NCBI GenBank assembly: GCA_003550305.1
Contig: QKYT01000097.1
Span: forward strand, 228,552-269,947
Length of the DNA: 41,396 nucleotides
Reading direction: 5' to 3'
From: Glomus cerebriforme
Taxonomy: Eukaryota > Glomeromycota > Glomeromycetes > Glomerales > Glomeraceae
The position numbers were made by a program, and so were the translations under genes. Below the pieces are notes generated by a model, which made no database searches, had not been told where the DNA came from, and saw only the letters and a list, made by a program, of their open reading frames with translations. Shown piece by piece: positions 24,301 to 33,692 of this stretch (within the stretch, counting starts at the first letter, position 1; the number at the start of each line of letters is the position of its first letter).

Positions 24301-24652
24301 TGATGGAATGATTTATGGATTAAAAAAATTATTTGATCAATATTCTACCTCATCACAAATTACGAATTCAATATTTTGGAAAAATATTGGGTCTATTAGA
24401 ATGTTTTATTCAGAAAAGACTAATATTGATTTAGGCATACATCAAAAAGGTAAATTTGATTTTGATCTTTTTACTTATTTTTAAAAAAATGCTAATGGCG
24501 ATTTTCTTTAAACAAACAAATGATTATTTTCAGGCGTAAAATTAAGAATAAAGGAAAATTTTCCTGATATAAAAGCAGCAATAACATTCATTCCCGTATT
24601 AGCTATAATGGATAACTCTATATTAGGAATTTGTATTCATGGAACGTTTTAA
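21384..24652 (+). CDS. DPH6: diphthine-ammonia ligase Dph6 with C-terminal RidA/YjgF-like domains, 16 exons, 708 aa
   Basis: Catalyses the last step of diphthamide synthesis on elongation factor 2: ATP-dependent amidation of diphthine, in the cytosol. Exons: 21384-21507, 21598-21782, 21846-21922, 21998-22116, 22191-22252, 22336-22427, 22506-22683, 22768-22855, 22929-23060, 23147-23276, 23340-23508, 23579-23830, 23912-24044, 24112-24207, 24279-24449, 24534-24652. All phases match. The N-terminal PP-loop ATPase motif SGGKDS is at 8-13. Family blocks [43 protein letters not shown] and [13 protein letters not shown] follow. The C-terminal half has RidA/YjgF-like segments ([20 protein letters not shown]), as in the yeast enzyme. 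Total length is close to that of yeast Dph6. The exon 9 donor is GC. No break was seen, so the gene is probably functional. Confidence 0.93.
23061..23146 (+). other. GC-AG intron in DPH6
   Basis: Exon 9 ends CTTCAAG and the intron starts GCATTT. Reading on would hit TAG within three codons. Splicing to the acceptor at 23145-23146 (ACTTAG) in phase 1 restores [14 protein letters not shown], in keeping with the domain. No GT donor is available nearby. Confidence 0.75.
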
Positions 24653-25060
24653 AAATGTTAAATAAATTTAATTTGAATAATATAATTTTTATAATGAACA
24701 TTTTATTATTAATTTGATAAGTTTGATAAGATACGATGATGGTGATGGAGAGAATTAAATTTTGGAATCGATACGCATCCCGTCGCAGACTACATGCCAT
24801 TTTAATTGTGATATCTTAAAATGCTAAAGTATTGCGTTTATTTACACAATTAATTTATTTTTCACGACCATTAGATACAACATGATTTATTTTCGTTTAA
24901 TGCGACATATTATTTATAATGGATGTTGTTTAAATTGAATAAAAAAAAATTTATTGTTCAATTATGAATAACAACTTTAACAATGTAAAATTTTTTCAAA
25001 TTTAAAAAGAAAATATCATACACCATATAAAAAAATATATATCAACAAACAATTGACAAT
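24653..25060. other. convergent 3' ends, nothing else seen
   Basis: About 400 bp of AT-rich DNA between the end of DPH6 and the end of patatin copy 1. It must hold both polyadenylation sites. No gene or repeat was recognised. Confidence 0.45.
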
Positions 25061-26518
25061 TCATAGAACTTTATCAAAAGACTCTACCAACTTGTTCATG
25101 GGATTTTCATCCGAAGCATAGAGTTCTTCTATATACTGATTGCCTATTTCTAAGAGACCAGGAATACTTTTGAGATCATGGAATCCTACCGGATCTTCCA
25201 AGAAAACTTGCCATCGCTGATAGCGACTTCCTAAAATATCGTACATTTGACTATCAGTGTTAACTTCTTGTGCATTATTCGAATATTTTGGCCAAAATAG
25301 CTTATCCAAATATAGATCAGGCTTTAAAGGGTCTGGTATATAACTTCCTGTACCCAAAGAAAGCACAGAAATCTTTTCGCTTTTTACTCCATATATGATA
25401 GCTTTATCGTAAGCTATCAATGACGGGTTATTGAGATGTATTCCACCATCTAAGAAATAGCCCTTATCCTTTATATTATAAGGCGGAAAAAAAGTGGGTG
25501 CAGCTGTCGTAGCCATTAAAACATCCACAAAAGTGTCATCTTTTGAGGAATCGTTAAGAGCATCATAACGTGTAAATAAATGTTTCTGTTTCAACTTATT
25601 TTCATTTACATGTAGAGCAGGAATAACTAGTTCAGTGAGTGCTCGACTTAATGTTGTTTGACCAAAATGTTTGCGATAATAACGATCAAAATCTGATACT
25701 GTATTTAAATCTTTCGCTTGGTCTTGGTAAAAATTCAGCAATTTTAAAGCTGAAAATTTCGGTTTGAAATCTGAATAATAACTCATATCTGATGACAAAT
25801 ATGGTGCCGATAATCCGGCGGCAATTAATCCACCAGTAGATGTTCCAGTTATCATATTAAATAGATGAGAAATGGGTCTATGAGTGCGATGTTCAATCTC
25901 ACTGAGCCATAAAGCAGGTAATATTCCACGTATTCCCCCTCCATCAATCGAGAGAATATTATAAATAGGACTATTATTATTACGTGTATTCTCTAAATAA
26001 TTTTTTTCATATTTAATGGTCTTTTTTTCCCATTCATAGCGATGAATTCGATAATTAATCTTATCTTTGTTTAGTTTTTTGAGAAATTCCCTTTGTTCAC
26101 CGGCTAAATTATTTTTAGGATCTAGTCTCAATGAATGAACAATACACTCATTAGCCTTTTTGTAATTGATTTTCTTACAATGCGAAATACTACAATAGCG
26201 CCAGTACTCTGATAATGAGGTTAAATCCGAATTTGTATTAAATAGCTTAATAACCCGCGCATATTTTGATAATTTTAAGAGACATTTTGCAAAACTAAGA
26301 GTGGCATCTAAATTTTTAGGATCTAATGCTCGTATGCTCTCATAATTCCTTTGAGCATGATACCAATATTTTAAGCTGTTTAGTTGGTTAACTTTACTTT
26401 CTTTTTCAGCTAATTGCTCATAATAAACTGCTATTTTATTATATATGTTTATTTTTTCTTTGTTAGAAGATATCCGCTGTAGTTTTTCATTAAGATAACA
26501 GAGATATTTATTATCCAT
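25061..26518 (-). CDS. copy 1, C-terminal half: TPR-patatin phospholipase, 485 aa
   Basis: A patatin-like lipid acyl hydrolase preceded by a TPR region of about 170 residues. The first ATG is at 26518 (MDNKYLCYL); an in-frame GTG lies at 26533. Patatin motifs are complete: DGGGIRG oxyanion loop, GTSTGG nucleophile elbow (Ser227 from this ATG), ATTAAPTFF, and catalytic Asp in FLDGG (Asp357). Activity as a phospholipase A2/lipase is predicted. The TPR part has repeated Trp/Tyr/Ala helices (KYWYHAQRNYESI, LDPKNLDATLSFAKCLLKL). In copy 2 this region is fused in frame to a long N-terminal half. Here a net one-base shift at about 26520-26540 separates them, so this is either an independent reading frame or the 3' part of a broken gene. 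Confidence 0.8.
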   Translation of the reverse strand: MDNKYLCYLNEKLQRISSNKEKINIYNKIAVYYEQLAEKESKVNQLNSLKYWYHAQRNYESIRALDPKNLDATLSFAKCLLKLSKYARVIKLFNTNSDLTSLSEYWRYCSISHCKKINYKKANECIVHSLRLDPKNNLAGEQREFLKKLNKDKINYRIHRYEWEKKTIKYEKNYLENTRNNNSPIYNILSIDGGGIRGILPALWLSEIEHRTHRPISHLFNMITGTSTGGLIAAGLSAPYLSSDMSYYSDFKPKFSALKLLNFYQDQAKDLNTVSDFDRYYRKHFGQTTLSRALTELVIPALHVNENKLKQKHLFTRYDALNDSSKDDTFVDVLMATTAAPTFFPPYNIKDKGYFLDGGIHLNNPSLIAYDKAIIYGVKSEKISVLSLGTGSYIPDPLKPDLYLDKLFWPKYSNNAQEVNTDSQMYDILGSRYQRWQVFLEDPVGFHDLKSIPGLLEIGNQYIEELYASDENPMNKLVESFDKVL

Positions 26519-26529
26519 ATGATCAGAAT

Positions 26530-29106
26530 TCACGGGAATGTAATTAGTGATAAATCAGTTGAATCAGAAGGTGGTTCTTCACCACTAATGACCCACAAAA
26601 AATCCTCCAAGACTTCTAGGCGCGATTTAGCTGTGCTAATAAATTGATGATCCCGATTCATTGAATCTCGAACTTCCTTAATAATTTTGATAGCCCGATC
26701 AAATTCATCCTTACCACCGTTTAATATATCAAAAATTGTGAGATTAATTTTTGCAATATTACGCATTTCTTCCAGCCTTGATCGGAAGGGCATTTCTTGA
26801 GCGTCATCCTTGTGTTCTTTAGCTAAGTCACTATGTTCTCTAAGTAAAACAGTATCTATGAATTTATTGAGGGTGTTGACTAAATAAGATTTTGTTCGTA
26901 ATTCATGAATACGGTTGTCCAGTTTTTCAGACTCATCTTCAAGTTTTTTATTTGTCACCCCAAGAAATACTTTCTTTGCTAGCTCCTTTAATTCATTTTT
27001 TGTTTTTCCTTCAATTTTTACTTTTCCGCTACTTAAGACTTCTCCAAGTAAGTTTAATAAATATGCAATGCCATCTGATCTAAAACCATGACTTAGAAGT
27101 TCATCTATTATGTATTTAGGATCAATATCATCATCGTGCTCTTTTAATTTAAAAAGACGGGTACCTTTTTCATCAAATTCTTCAGACAGTTGATCAAGAA
27201 ATTCTTGATGCTTTTCTTCAGCATACATATTCAGTGCGTTAACCATGATCTTATTAAGCTTTTCACGAATTTCTGGTTCTTTAATAAGAAGTGCGCCTTT
27301 TTTCCATAATAAATGACCACAAAATATTCCTAAACCAAGTGTGGCTAGTCCCGCCACGAGAAAAACTGAGAAATTAAACGTTGCAGCCCCAAATATAACA
27401 GCTTTATACACATTAAAGTTAGCAGTTGCAGCTACTATTCCTCCCATACGCATTCCAGCTGCAGCTACAATTCCTCCAATACGCATTCCAGCTCCCATAG
27501 CTACTGATCCTGCTGCTTCATACCTTTGAGCACGATTTTTGTCATTCAAAATCTCTTCTTTAGACGCCTGATAACGAACTAAATTGGGGTCCGCCTTTAG
27601 CATTAATTCAGTATTTAATTTTTCCATATCTTCATTGAGTGAACATTCAATACACTTTTTTTCATAAAAGGAAAATTCCTGATCTACTATTTTTGTCAAA
27701 GCCAATGCGTCATCAGAATTATTTTTTAGATTAATCTCAGTATTTAGTTTAGGAGTTTTTTTAATGGAATTTCCACCTTTGACTTTGTCAAATATATTTT
27801 TTGCTTCAATCAAATCCTGTTTTGTAACCTCTTGAGAATATTTAAGTTGCAATCGAATTGCTGATAAAGCATATAACTGAGCTTCTAAAAATTTGTTGAT
27901 GACATAATAACATAATGCCATATTTCCTCGTAATTTTACTTGTTTTTTTAGTTGTTTAGCTTTATCAGCAATTTGACAAGCTGCACGGTATTCCTGATAG
28001 GCTAATTCTCCCTTTTCTACGCATAAATTCTCTAGTTCTTCAGAAGAAAATCCTTCAATATCTTCTTTTTTTAATGTTTTTAATTTTTCCCATTTTCCTT
28101 TAGCTGCATTGTGATAATCAATTGTAATTTTCCAAAGTTCATTTGCCTTTATTTCATGAAAGCTCAGATTTGAAACTACTTTTAAATCAGCCAATAATAA
28201 CTCTTTAAATTCTTGAATAATTTTAAATAGCTCAGCGCCTAGACTTTTATGTTCGTCTTGAAGAAAATTTGGAGTATTAGGTTGATTTGTTTTATCAGGA
28301 TGGAAATACGAAGAGAGTTTCCTGGAATGTTTGTTTATTCCTTCTTCTGTAAACAGAATATTGCTAAATAAGATTTCTTTTTTATTGGAAGAATTTAAAA
28401 CATATTGTATAAAATCAATTCTTTTTGAATAAGTTGCTTTGTCAGCTAATAGTTTTAAACAATTTAAAGAATCAAACAATAACTCATGATTATTTTTATT
28501 TTGTTCTAATTGCTCTTTAATTTCATTGGCTTCTGAATTCTGAGATGACTCCAGACCCTCAATAATTAAAGAATCTATTGTTTTATGTAAAATAGCCCCA
28601 TATTCAATAATTTGTTGATACATTTTAAAAGTTTTTGGTGTTTCATTAAATTGGTTAAAGACTTGTTTGATAGTTTCAATAATATTATCTCCTAAAATAT
28701 TTTGAATCTTTCCTAATTTCTCTTTTACATCATCTATCATAGACGTTTCCTCGGAATTAAAATCTTGAGTAACATCTAATGTAGCATCCTTAAATAGTAT
28801 CGAGTCTGTTTTATAGTTATCACCCTCAGGTTTTTTCGTGTATTTTTCGTATTCTTTTACTAGATTTTGTTGTTTAATTGCATTATCAACCTCACCAACC
28901 GTTTTTAAATAGATTGCATATATTGTGTGATATTTGTGCTTAAAAATTCTATATTGTTCCACATCATCTTCTTCTAGTTCGTCAATTAATTTTTTTCCTT
29001 CTTTAAATTTTTTCTTAATATCGGAGTTATTTTCAATATTATCTTGAAGTTGAAATTTAATTAGATTTTCCGTTTCTAAGAAAAAATCTTCAATTTGAAT
29101 GATCAT
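26530..29106 (-). CDS. copy 1, N-terminal half: J-like / TPR-like / membrane-segment protein, 858 aa
   Basis: The frame is intact from ATG 29106 to TGA at 26530, where it overlaps the start of the patatin frame. Residues 1-230 are charged helices. Around 235-310 is a J-domain-like segment with the HPD tripeptide at 269-271, flanked by helices as in Hsp40 co-chaperones (KHSRKLSSYFHPDKTN, LFKIIQEFKELLL). Next come helical TPR-like stretches (KQVKLRGNMALCYYVINKF). At about 528-605 is a Gly/Ala-rich hydrophobic segment, likely membrane-inserting, with an 11-residue tandem duplication encoded by 27428-27493. The C-terminus is helical (RLEEMRNIAKINLTIFDIL). It ends LITFP at the linker where copy 2 continues into TPR-patatin. 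No nucleotide-binding P-loop was seen. Confidence 0.78.
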   Translation of the reverse strand: MIIQIEDFFLETENLIKFQLQDNIENNSDIKKKFKEGKKLIDELEEDDVEQYRIFKHKYHTIYAIYLKTVGEVDNAIKQQNLVKEYEKYTKKPEGDNYKTDSILFKDATLDVTQDFNSEETSMIDDVKEKLGKIQNILGDNIIETIKQVFNQFNETPKTFKMYQQIIEYGAILHKTIDSLIIEGLESSQNSEANEIKEQLEQNKNNHELLFDSLNCLKLLADKATYSKRIDFIQYVLNSSNKKEILFSNILFTEEGINKHSRKLSSYFHPDKTNQPNTPNFLQDEHKSLGAELFKIIQEFKELLLADLKVVSNLSFHEIKANELWKITIDYHNAAKGKWEKLKTLKKEDIEGFSSEELENLCVEKGELAYQEYRAACQIADKAKQLKKQVKLRGNMALCYYVINKFLEAQLYALSAIRLQLKYSQEVTKQDLIEAKNIFDKVKGGNSIKKTPKLNTEINLKNNSDDALALTKIVDQEFSFYEKKCIECSLNEDMEKLNTELMLKADPNLVRYQASKEEILNDKNRAQRYEAAGSVAMGAGMRIGGIVAAAGMRMGGIVAATANFNVYKAVIFGAATFNFSVFLVAGLATLGLGIFCGHLLWKKGALLIKEPEIREKLNKIMVNALNMYAEEKHQEFLDQLSEEFDEKGTRLFKLKEHDDDIDPKYIIDELLSHGFRSDGIAYLLNLLGEVLSSGKVKIEGKTKNELKELAKKVFLGVTNKKLEDESEKLDNRIHELRTKSYLVNTLNKFIDTVLLREHSDLAKEHKDDAQEMPFRSRLEEMRNIAKINLTIFDILNGGKDEFDRAIKIIKEVRDSMNRDHQFISTAKSRLEVLEDFLWVISGEEPPSDSTDLSLITFP
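27428..27493 (-). repeat. 33-bp tandem duplication in copy 1 membrane segment
   Basis: Two adjacent 33-bp units (27428-27460 and 27461-27493) differ at few positions and encode GMRMGGIVAA and GMRIGGIVAA. Copy 2 has a single unit. The duplication lengthens the glycine-rich hydrophobic stretch without shifting the frame. Confidence 0.8.
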
Positions 29107-29687
29107 TTTTTCTATTATAGTGATCTAATGAAAATATCCTTATTTATTAAATGCCCAAATCCTTAATAATATAAATAAATTTTAAATTGAAATGTATGAT
29201 AATGAAGGTACAAAAAATCAAGTGCGTTTGCAGGATTTTAAAGTTTATTAAGCAATATATCAAAATCCAATCAAAAGTTTTAGCCAATCAGTTATTTATG
29301 ACTATGTATGGAATGTGTGGTTAGTTGTTTTCCATATATATATATATAAAGACCCCGAGTTATACTGCCAAATAATGAAAATTTTTTATGCCATATGACG
29401 GAAAGTTCTGAAAGTACTGGAATGACAGTCAATTTACATTGAAACCTATTTTTAATCGGTCTAACTAGATTAGGTCAATTTTTTTATAGTTAGCCAATCA
29501 TTTAATGATTATATCGTACTAAAATTTTTAACTGTTAATGAATGATTTTTTTTGATAATCATTAAAAGATCTTGTTTCATTATTTCCATAACGAGATGGA
29601 TTGCCTTCGCCTTTTTTTTAAAAAAAAAATGAATATAAAATGATTAATGTTTTTCTTTGTATGAATAAACAAATTCAATGAGAAAAA
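29107..29687. promoter_or_regulatory. shared divergent promoter of copies 1 and 2
   Basis: 581 bp separate the two start codons. Visible elements are two identical TAGCCAATCA boxes (29281-29290 and 29491-29500), which match the CCAAT/NF-Y (HAP) consensus; a TATA-like run at 29333-29350; and a perfect T8A10 tract at 29612-29629, about 60 bp upstream of the copy 2 ATG. Copies 2 and 3 share TTCAATGAGAAA just before their ATGs. Confidence 0.6.
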
Positions 29688-32600
29688 ATGATTACTCAAA
29701 TTGAAGATTTTTTCTTAGAAACTGAAAGCCTAATTAAATCTCAACTTCAAGATAATATTGAAAATAACTCTGATATTAAGAAAAAATTTAAAGACGGAAA
29801 AAAATTAATTGACGAACTAGAAGAAGATGATGTGGAACAATATAGAATTTTTAAGTACAAGTATCACACAACATATGCAATCTATTTAAAAACGATTGGT
29901 GAGAATGATAATGCAACTAGACAACAAAATCTAGCAAAAGAATACGAAAAATACACGAAAAAACCTGAGGGTGATAACTATAAAACAGACTCGATACTAT
30001 TTAAGGATGCCACATTAGATATTACTCAAGATTTTAATCCCGAGGAAACGTCTATGTTAGATGATGTAGAAGAACAATTAGGAAAGATTCAAAACATTTT
30101 AGGAGATAATATCATTGAAACTATCAAACAAATCTTTAAACAATTTAATGAAATACCAAAAACTTTTAAAGAGTATCAACAAATTATTGAATATAAGGCT
30201 ATCTTATACAAAACAATAGATTCTTTAATTATTGAAGGTCTAGAGACACTTCAGAATTCAGAAGACAACGAAATTAAAGAGCAATTAGAACAAAATAAAA
30301 ATAGTCATGAATTATTGGTTGATTCGTTAAGTCGATTAAAACTCTTAGCCGAAGAGGCAACTTATTTAAAAAGAATAAACTTTATACTACATGTTTTGAA
30401 TTCTTCCAATAAAAAAGAAATCTTATTTAGCGATATTCTGTTTACAGAAGAAGGAATTAACAAACACTCCAGGAAACTCTCTTTGTATTTCCATCCTGAT
30501 AAAACAAATCAACCAAATACCCCAAATTTTCTTCAAGACAAACATAAAAATCTAGGTGCTGATCTATTTAAAATTATTCAAGAATTTAAAGATAGTTTGT
30601 TGGCTGATTTAAAAGTAGTCTCAAATTTAAGCTTTCATGAAATAAAGGCGAATGAACTTTGGAAAATTACAATTGATTTTCGTAATGCAGCTAAAGGAGA
30701 ATGGGAAAAATTAAAAACATTAAAAAAAGAAGATATTGAAGGATTTTCTTCTGAAGAACTAGAGAATTTATGTGTAGAAAAGGGAGAATTAGCTTGTCAG
30801 GAATATCGTGCTGCTTGCAAAATTGCTGATAAGGCCAAACAATTAAAAAAACAAGTAAAATTACGAGGAAATATGGCATTATGTTATTATGTCATCAACA
30901 AATTTTTAGAAGCTCAGTTATATGCTTTATCAGCAATTCGATTACAACTTAAAAATTCTCAAGAGGTCACGAAACAGGATTTAATTGAAGCAAAAAATAT
31001 TTTTGACAAAGTTAAAGGTGGGAATTCCGATGAAAAAACTCCTAAACTAATTACTGAGATTAAGCTAAATAATAATTCTGATAACGCGTTGACTTTAGTA
31101 AAAAAAGTAGATCAAGAAATTGCCTTTTATGAAAGAAAGGCTATTCAGTGTTCAATTAATGATGATATGGAAAAACTAAATACAGAATTAATTCTTAAGG
31201 CAGACCGCAATATAGTTCGTTATCAAGCGGCTGAAGAAGATATTCTGTACGCCAAAAATCGTGCTCAAAGGTATGAGGCAGCAGGAGCAGTAGCTATGGG
31301 AGCTGGAATAGGTATAGGAGGATCAGTAGCTGCAGCTGCTGGAGTTAATATTTATAAAGCAGTTATATTTGGGGCTGGAATGCTTAGTTCCTCAGGTTTA
31401 CTCGTGGCGGGATTAGCCACACTTGGTTTGGGAATATTTTGTGGTCATTTATTGTGGAAAAAAGGCGCACTTCTTTTTAAAGAACCAGAAATTCGTGAAA
31501 GGCTCAATAAAATCATGGTTGACGCACTGAGTGCGTATAATGAAGGAAAGCATCAAGAATTTCTCGAACAACTTTCTAAAGTATATGATGATAAAGGTAC
31601 CCGTCTTTTTAAATTAGAGGAGCGTGATGATGTTATTATACCTAAAGATATAATAGATAAACTTTTAAAACATGGTTTTAGATCAGACGGTATTGCATAT
31701 TTATTGAATTTGCTTGGAGAAGTCTTAAGTAGCGGGAAAGTGAAAATTGAAGGAAAAACACCAAATGAATTGAAGGAACTTGCAAAGGTTGTTTTTACTG
31801 GAGTATTAAATAAAAAACTTGTAAATGAGTCTGAAAAACTAGACAACCGTATTCATGAATTACGAACAAAATCTTATTTAGTCAACACCCTCAATAAATT
31901 CATAGATACTGTTTTACTTAGAGAACATAGTGACTTAGCTAAAGAACACAAGGATGACGCTCAAGAAATGCCNTTNCGATCAAGGCTGGAAGAAATGCGT
32001 AATATTGCAAAAATTAATCTCACAATTTTTGATATATTAAACGGTGGTAAGGATGAATTTGATCGGGCTATCAAAATTATTAAGGAAGTTCGAGATTCAA
32101 TGAATCAGGATCATCAATTTATTAGCACAGCTAAATCACGTCTAGAAGTCCTAGAAGACTTTTTGTGGGTTACTAGTGGTGCTGAACCACCTTCTGATTC
32201 GCCTAAACCGTCTCTAATTACATCCACCGTAAATTATATGGATAATAAATATCTCTGTTATCTTAATGAAAAACTACAGCGAACATCTTCCAACAAAGAA
32301 AAACTAGAAATATATAATAAAATAGCAGTCTATTATGAGCAGTTAGCTGAAAAAGAAAGTAAAATTAACCAACTAAACGGCTTAAAATATTGGTATCATG
32401 CTCAAAAGAACTATGAGAACATACGAGAAGTAGATCCTAAAAATCTAGATGCTGCTCTTAGTTTTGCAAAATGTCTCTTAAAATTATCAAAATATACACG
32501 GGTTATTAAGCTTTTTAAAACAAGTTCAGATTTAACCTCATTATCAGAGTACTGGCGCTATTGTAGCATTGCTCATCATAAAAAAATCAATTACAAAAAG

Positions 32601-33692
32601 GCTAATGAGTGTATTGTTCATTCATTGAGTTTAGATTCTAAAAATAATTTAGCTAGTGAACAAAGGGAATTCCTTAAAAAATTAAGCAAAGATAAAATCA
32701 ATTATCGAATTCATCGTTTTGAATGGGAAAAAAAGACCATTAAATATGAAAAAAAATATTTAGAAAATACACGTATTAGTAGTCCAATTTATAATATTCT
32801 CTCGATTGATGGAGGGGGAATACGTGGAATATTACCCGCTTTATGGCTCAGTGAAATTGAATATCGCACTCATAAACCTATAGCTCACCTATTTAATATG
32901 ATAACTGGAACATCAACTGGTGGAATAATTGCCGCTGGACTATCAGCACCATATTTATCATCAGATGTAAGTTATTATTCAGATTTCAAACCGAAATTTT
33001 CAGCTTTAGAATTGCTGAATTTTTACCAAGACCAAGCGAAAGATTTAAATACAGTGTCAGATTTTGATCATTATTATCACAAACATTTTGGCGAAACAAC
33101 ATTAAGTCGGACACTTACTGAACTAGTTATTCCTGCAGTTCATGTAAATGAAAGTAATATAAAACAGACACATTTATTTACACGTTATGATGCTCTTAAC
33201 GATTCCTCAAAAGATGACACTTTTGTTGATGCTTTAATGGCTACGAAAGCTGCATCCACTTTTTTTCCATATTATAATATAAAGGATAGGAGTTATTTCC
33301 TGAATGGAGAGATACATATCAATAACCCGTCATTGACAGCTTACGATGAAGCTATCCGATATGGAGTAGCAAGCGAAAAGATTTCTGTGCTTTCTTTGGG
33401 TACAGGAAGTTATATATCAGATCCTTTAAAGCCAGACTTATATTTGGATAAGCTATTTTGGCCAAAATACTCGAATAATGTGCAAGAAAGTGACACAGAT
33501 AGTCAAATGTACGATATTTTGGGAAATCGCTATCAGCGATGGCAAGTTTTGTTGGAAGATCCGATAGGATTCCATGATCTCAAAAGTATTCCTGATCTCT
33601 TAGAAATAGGCAATCAGTATATAGAAGAACTTGATGCTTCAGATGAAAATCCTATGAACAAGTTGGTAGAGTCTTTTGACAAAGTCCTGTAA
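29688..33692 (+). CDS. copy 2: J-like / TPR / membrane / TPR-patatin fusion, 1334 aa
   Basis: One uninterrupted frame joins the two halves that are separate in copy 1. Order: charged helical N-terminus; J-like segment with HPD at 269-271; TPR-like helices about 310-430; Gly/Ala-rich hydrophobic segment about 528-591 (VAMGAGIGIGG, AGLATLGLGIFCGHLLW), probably one or two membrane passes; helical region to about 840; TPR about 850-1010; patatin about 1035-1320. DGGGIRG begins at 1041 and the nucleophile Ser1076 in GTSTGG is kept. The Asp motif DGG is replaced by NGE (Asn1206), and AAPT by AAST. The Ser-Asp dyad is therefore incomplete and hydrolysis is predicted to be lost. Two ambiguous bases lie at 31973 and 31976. 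Membrane or chaperone-linked lipid signalling is a guess from domains only. Confidence 0.85.
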   Translation: MITQIEDFFLETESLIKSQLQDNIENNSDIKKKFKDGKKLIDELEEDDVEQYRIFKYKYHTTYAIYLKTIGENDNATRQQNLAKEYEKYTKKPEGDNYKTDSILFKDATLDITQDFNPEETSMLDDVEEQLGKIQNILGDNIIETIKQIFKQFNEIPKTFKEYQQIIEYKAILYKTIDSLIIEGLETLQNSEDNEIKEQLEQNKNSHELLVDSLSRLKLLAEEATYLKRINFILHVLNSSNKKEILFSDILFTEEGINKHSRKLSLYFHPDKTNQPNTPNFLQDKHKNLGADLFKIIQEFKDSLLADLKVVSNLSFHEIKANELWKITIDFRNAAKGEWEKLKTLKKEDIEGFSSEELENLCVEKGELACQEYRAACKIADKAKQLKKQVKLRGNMALCYYVINKFLEAQLYALSAIRLQLKNSQEVTKQDLIEAKNIFDKVKGGNSDEKTPKLITEIKLNNNSDNALTLVKKVDQEIAFYERKAIQCSINDDMEKLNTELILKADRNIVRYQAAEEDILYAKNRAQRYEAAGAVAMGAGIGIGGSVAAAAGVNIYKAVIFGAGMLSSSGLLVAGLATLGLGIFCGHLLWKKGALLFKEPEIRERLNKIMVDALSAYNEGKHQEFLEQLSKVYDDKGTRLFKLEERDDVIIPKDIIDKLLKHGFRSDGIAYLLNLLGEVLSSGKVKIEGKTPNELKELAKVVFTGVLNKKLVNESEKLDNRIHELRTKSYLVNTLNKFIDTVLLREHSDLAKEHKDDAQEMXXRSRLEEMRNIAKINLTIFDILNGGKDEFDRAIKIIKEVRDSMNQDHQFISTAKSRLEVLEDFLWVTSGAEPPSDSPKPSLITSTVNYMDNKYLCYLNEKLQRTSSNKEKLEIYNKIAVYYEQLAEKESKINQLNGLKYWYHAQKNYENIREVDPKNLDAALSFAKCLLKLSKYTRVIKLFKTSSDLTSLSEYWRYCSIAHHKKINYKKANECIVHSLSLDSKNNLASEQREFLKKLSKDKINYRIHRFEWEKKTIKYEKKYLENTRISSPIYNILSIDGGGIRGILPALWLSEIEYRTHKPIAHLFNMITGTSTGGIIAAGLSAPYLSSDVSYYSDFKPKFSALELLNFYQDQAKDLNTVSDFDHYYHKHFGETTLSRTLTELVIPAVHVNESNIKQTHLFTRYDALNDSSKDDTFVDALMATKAASTFFPYYNIKDRSYFLNGEIHINNPSLTAYDEAIRYGVASEKISVLSLGTGSYISDPLKPDLYLDKLFWPKYSNNVQESDTDSQMYDILGNRYQRWQVLLEDPIGFHDLKSIPDLLEIGNQYIEELDASDENPMNKLVESFDKVL

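Noticed and set aside
26475..26533. Small intron rescuing the copy 1 frameshift (GTGAAT donor)
   Set aside because: Nearby AG acceptors have the wrong phase or remove conserved TPR sequence.
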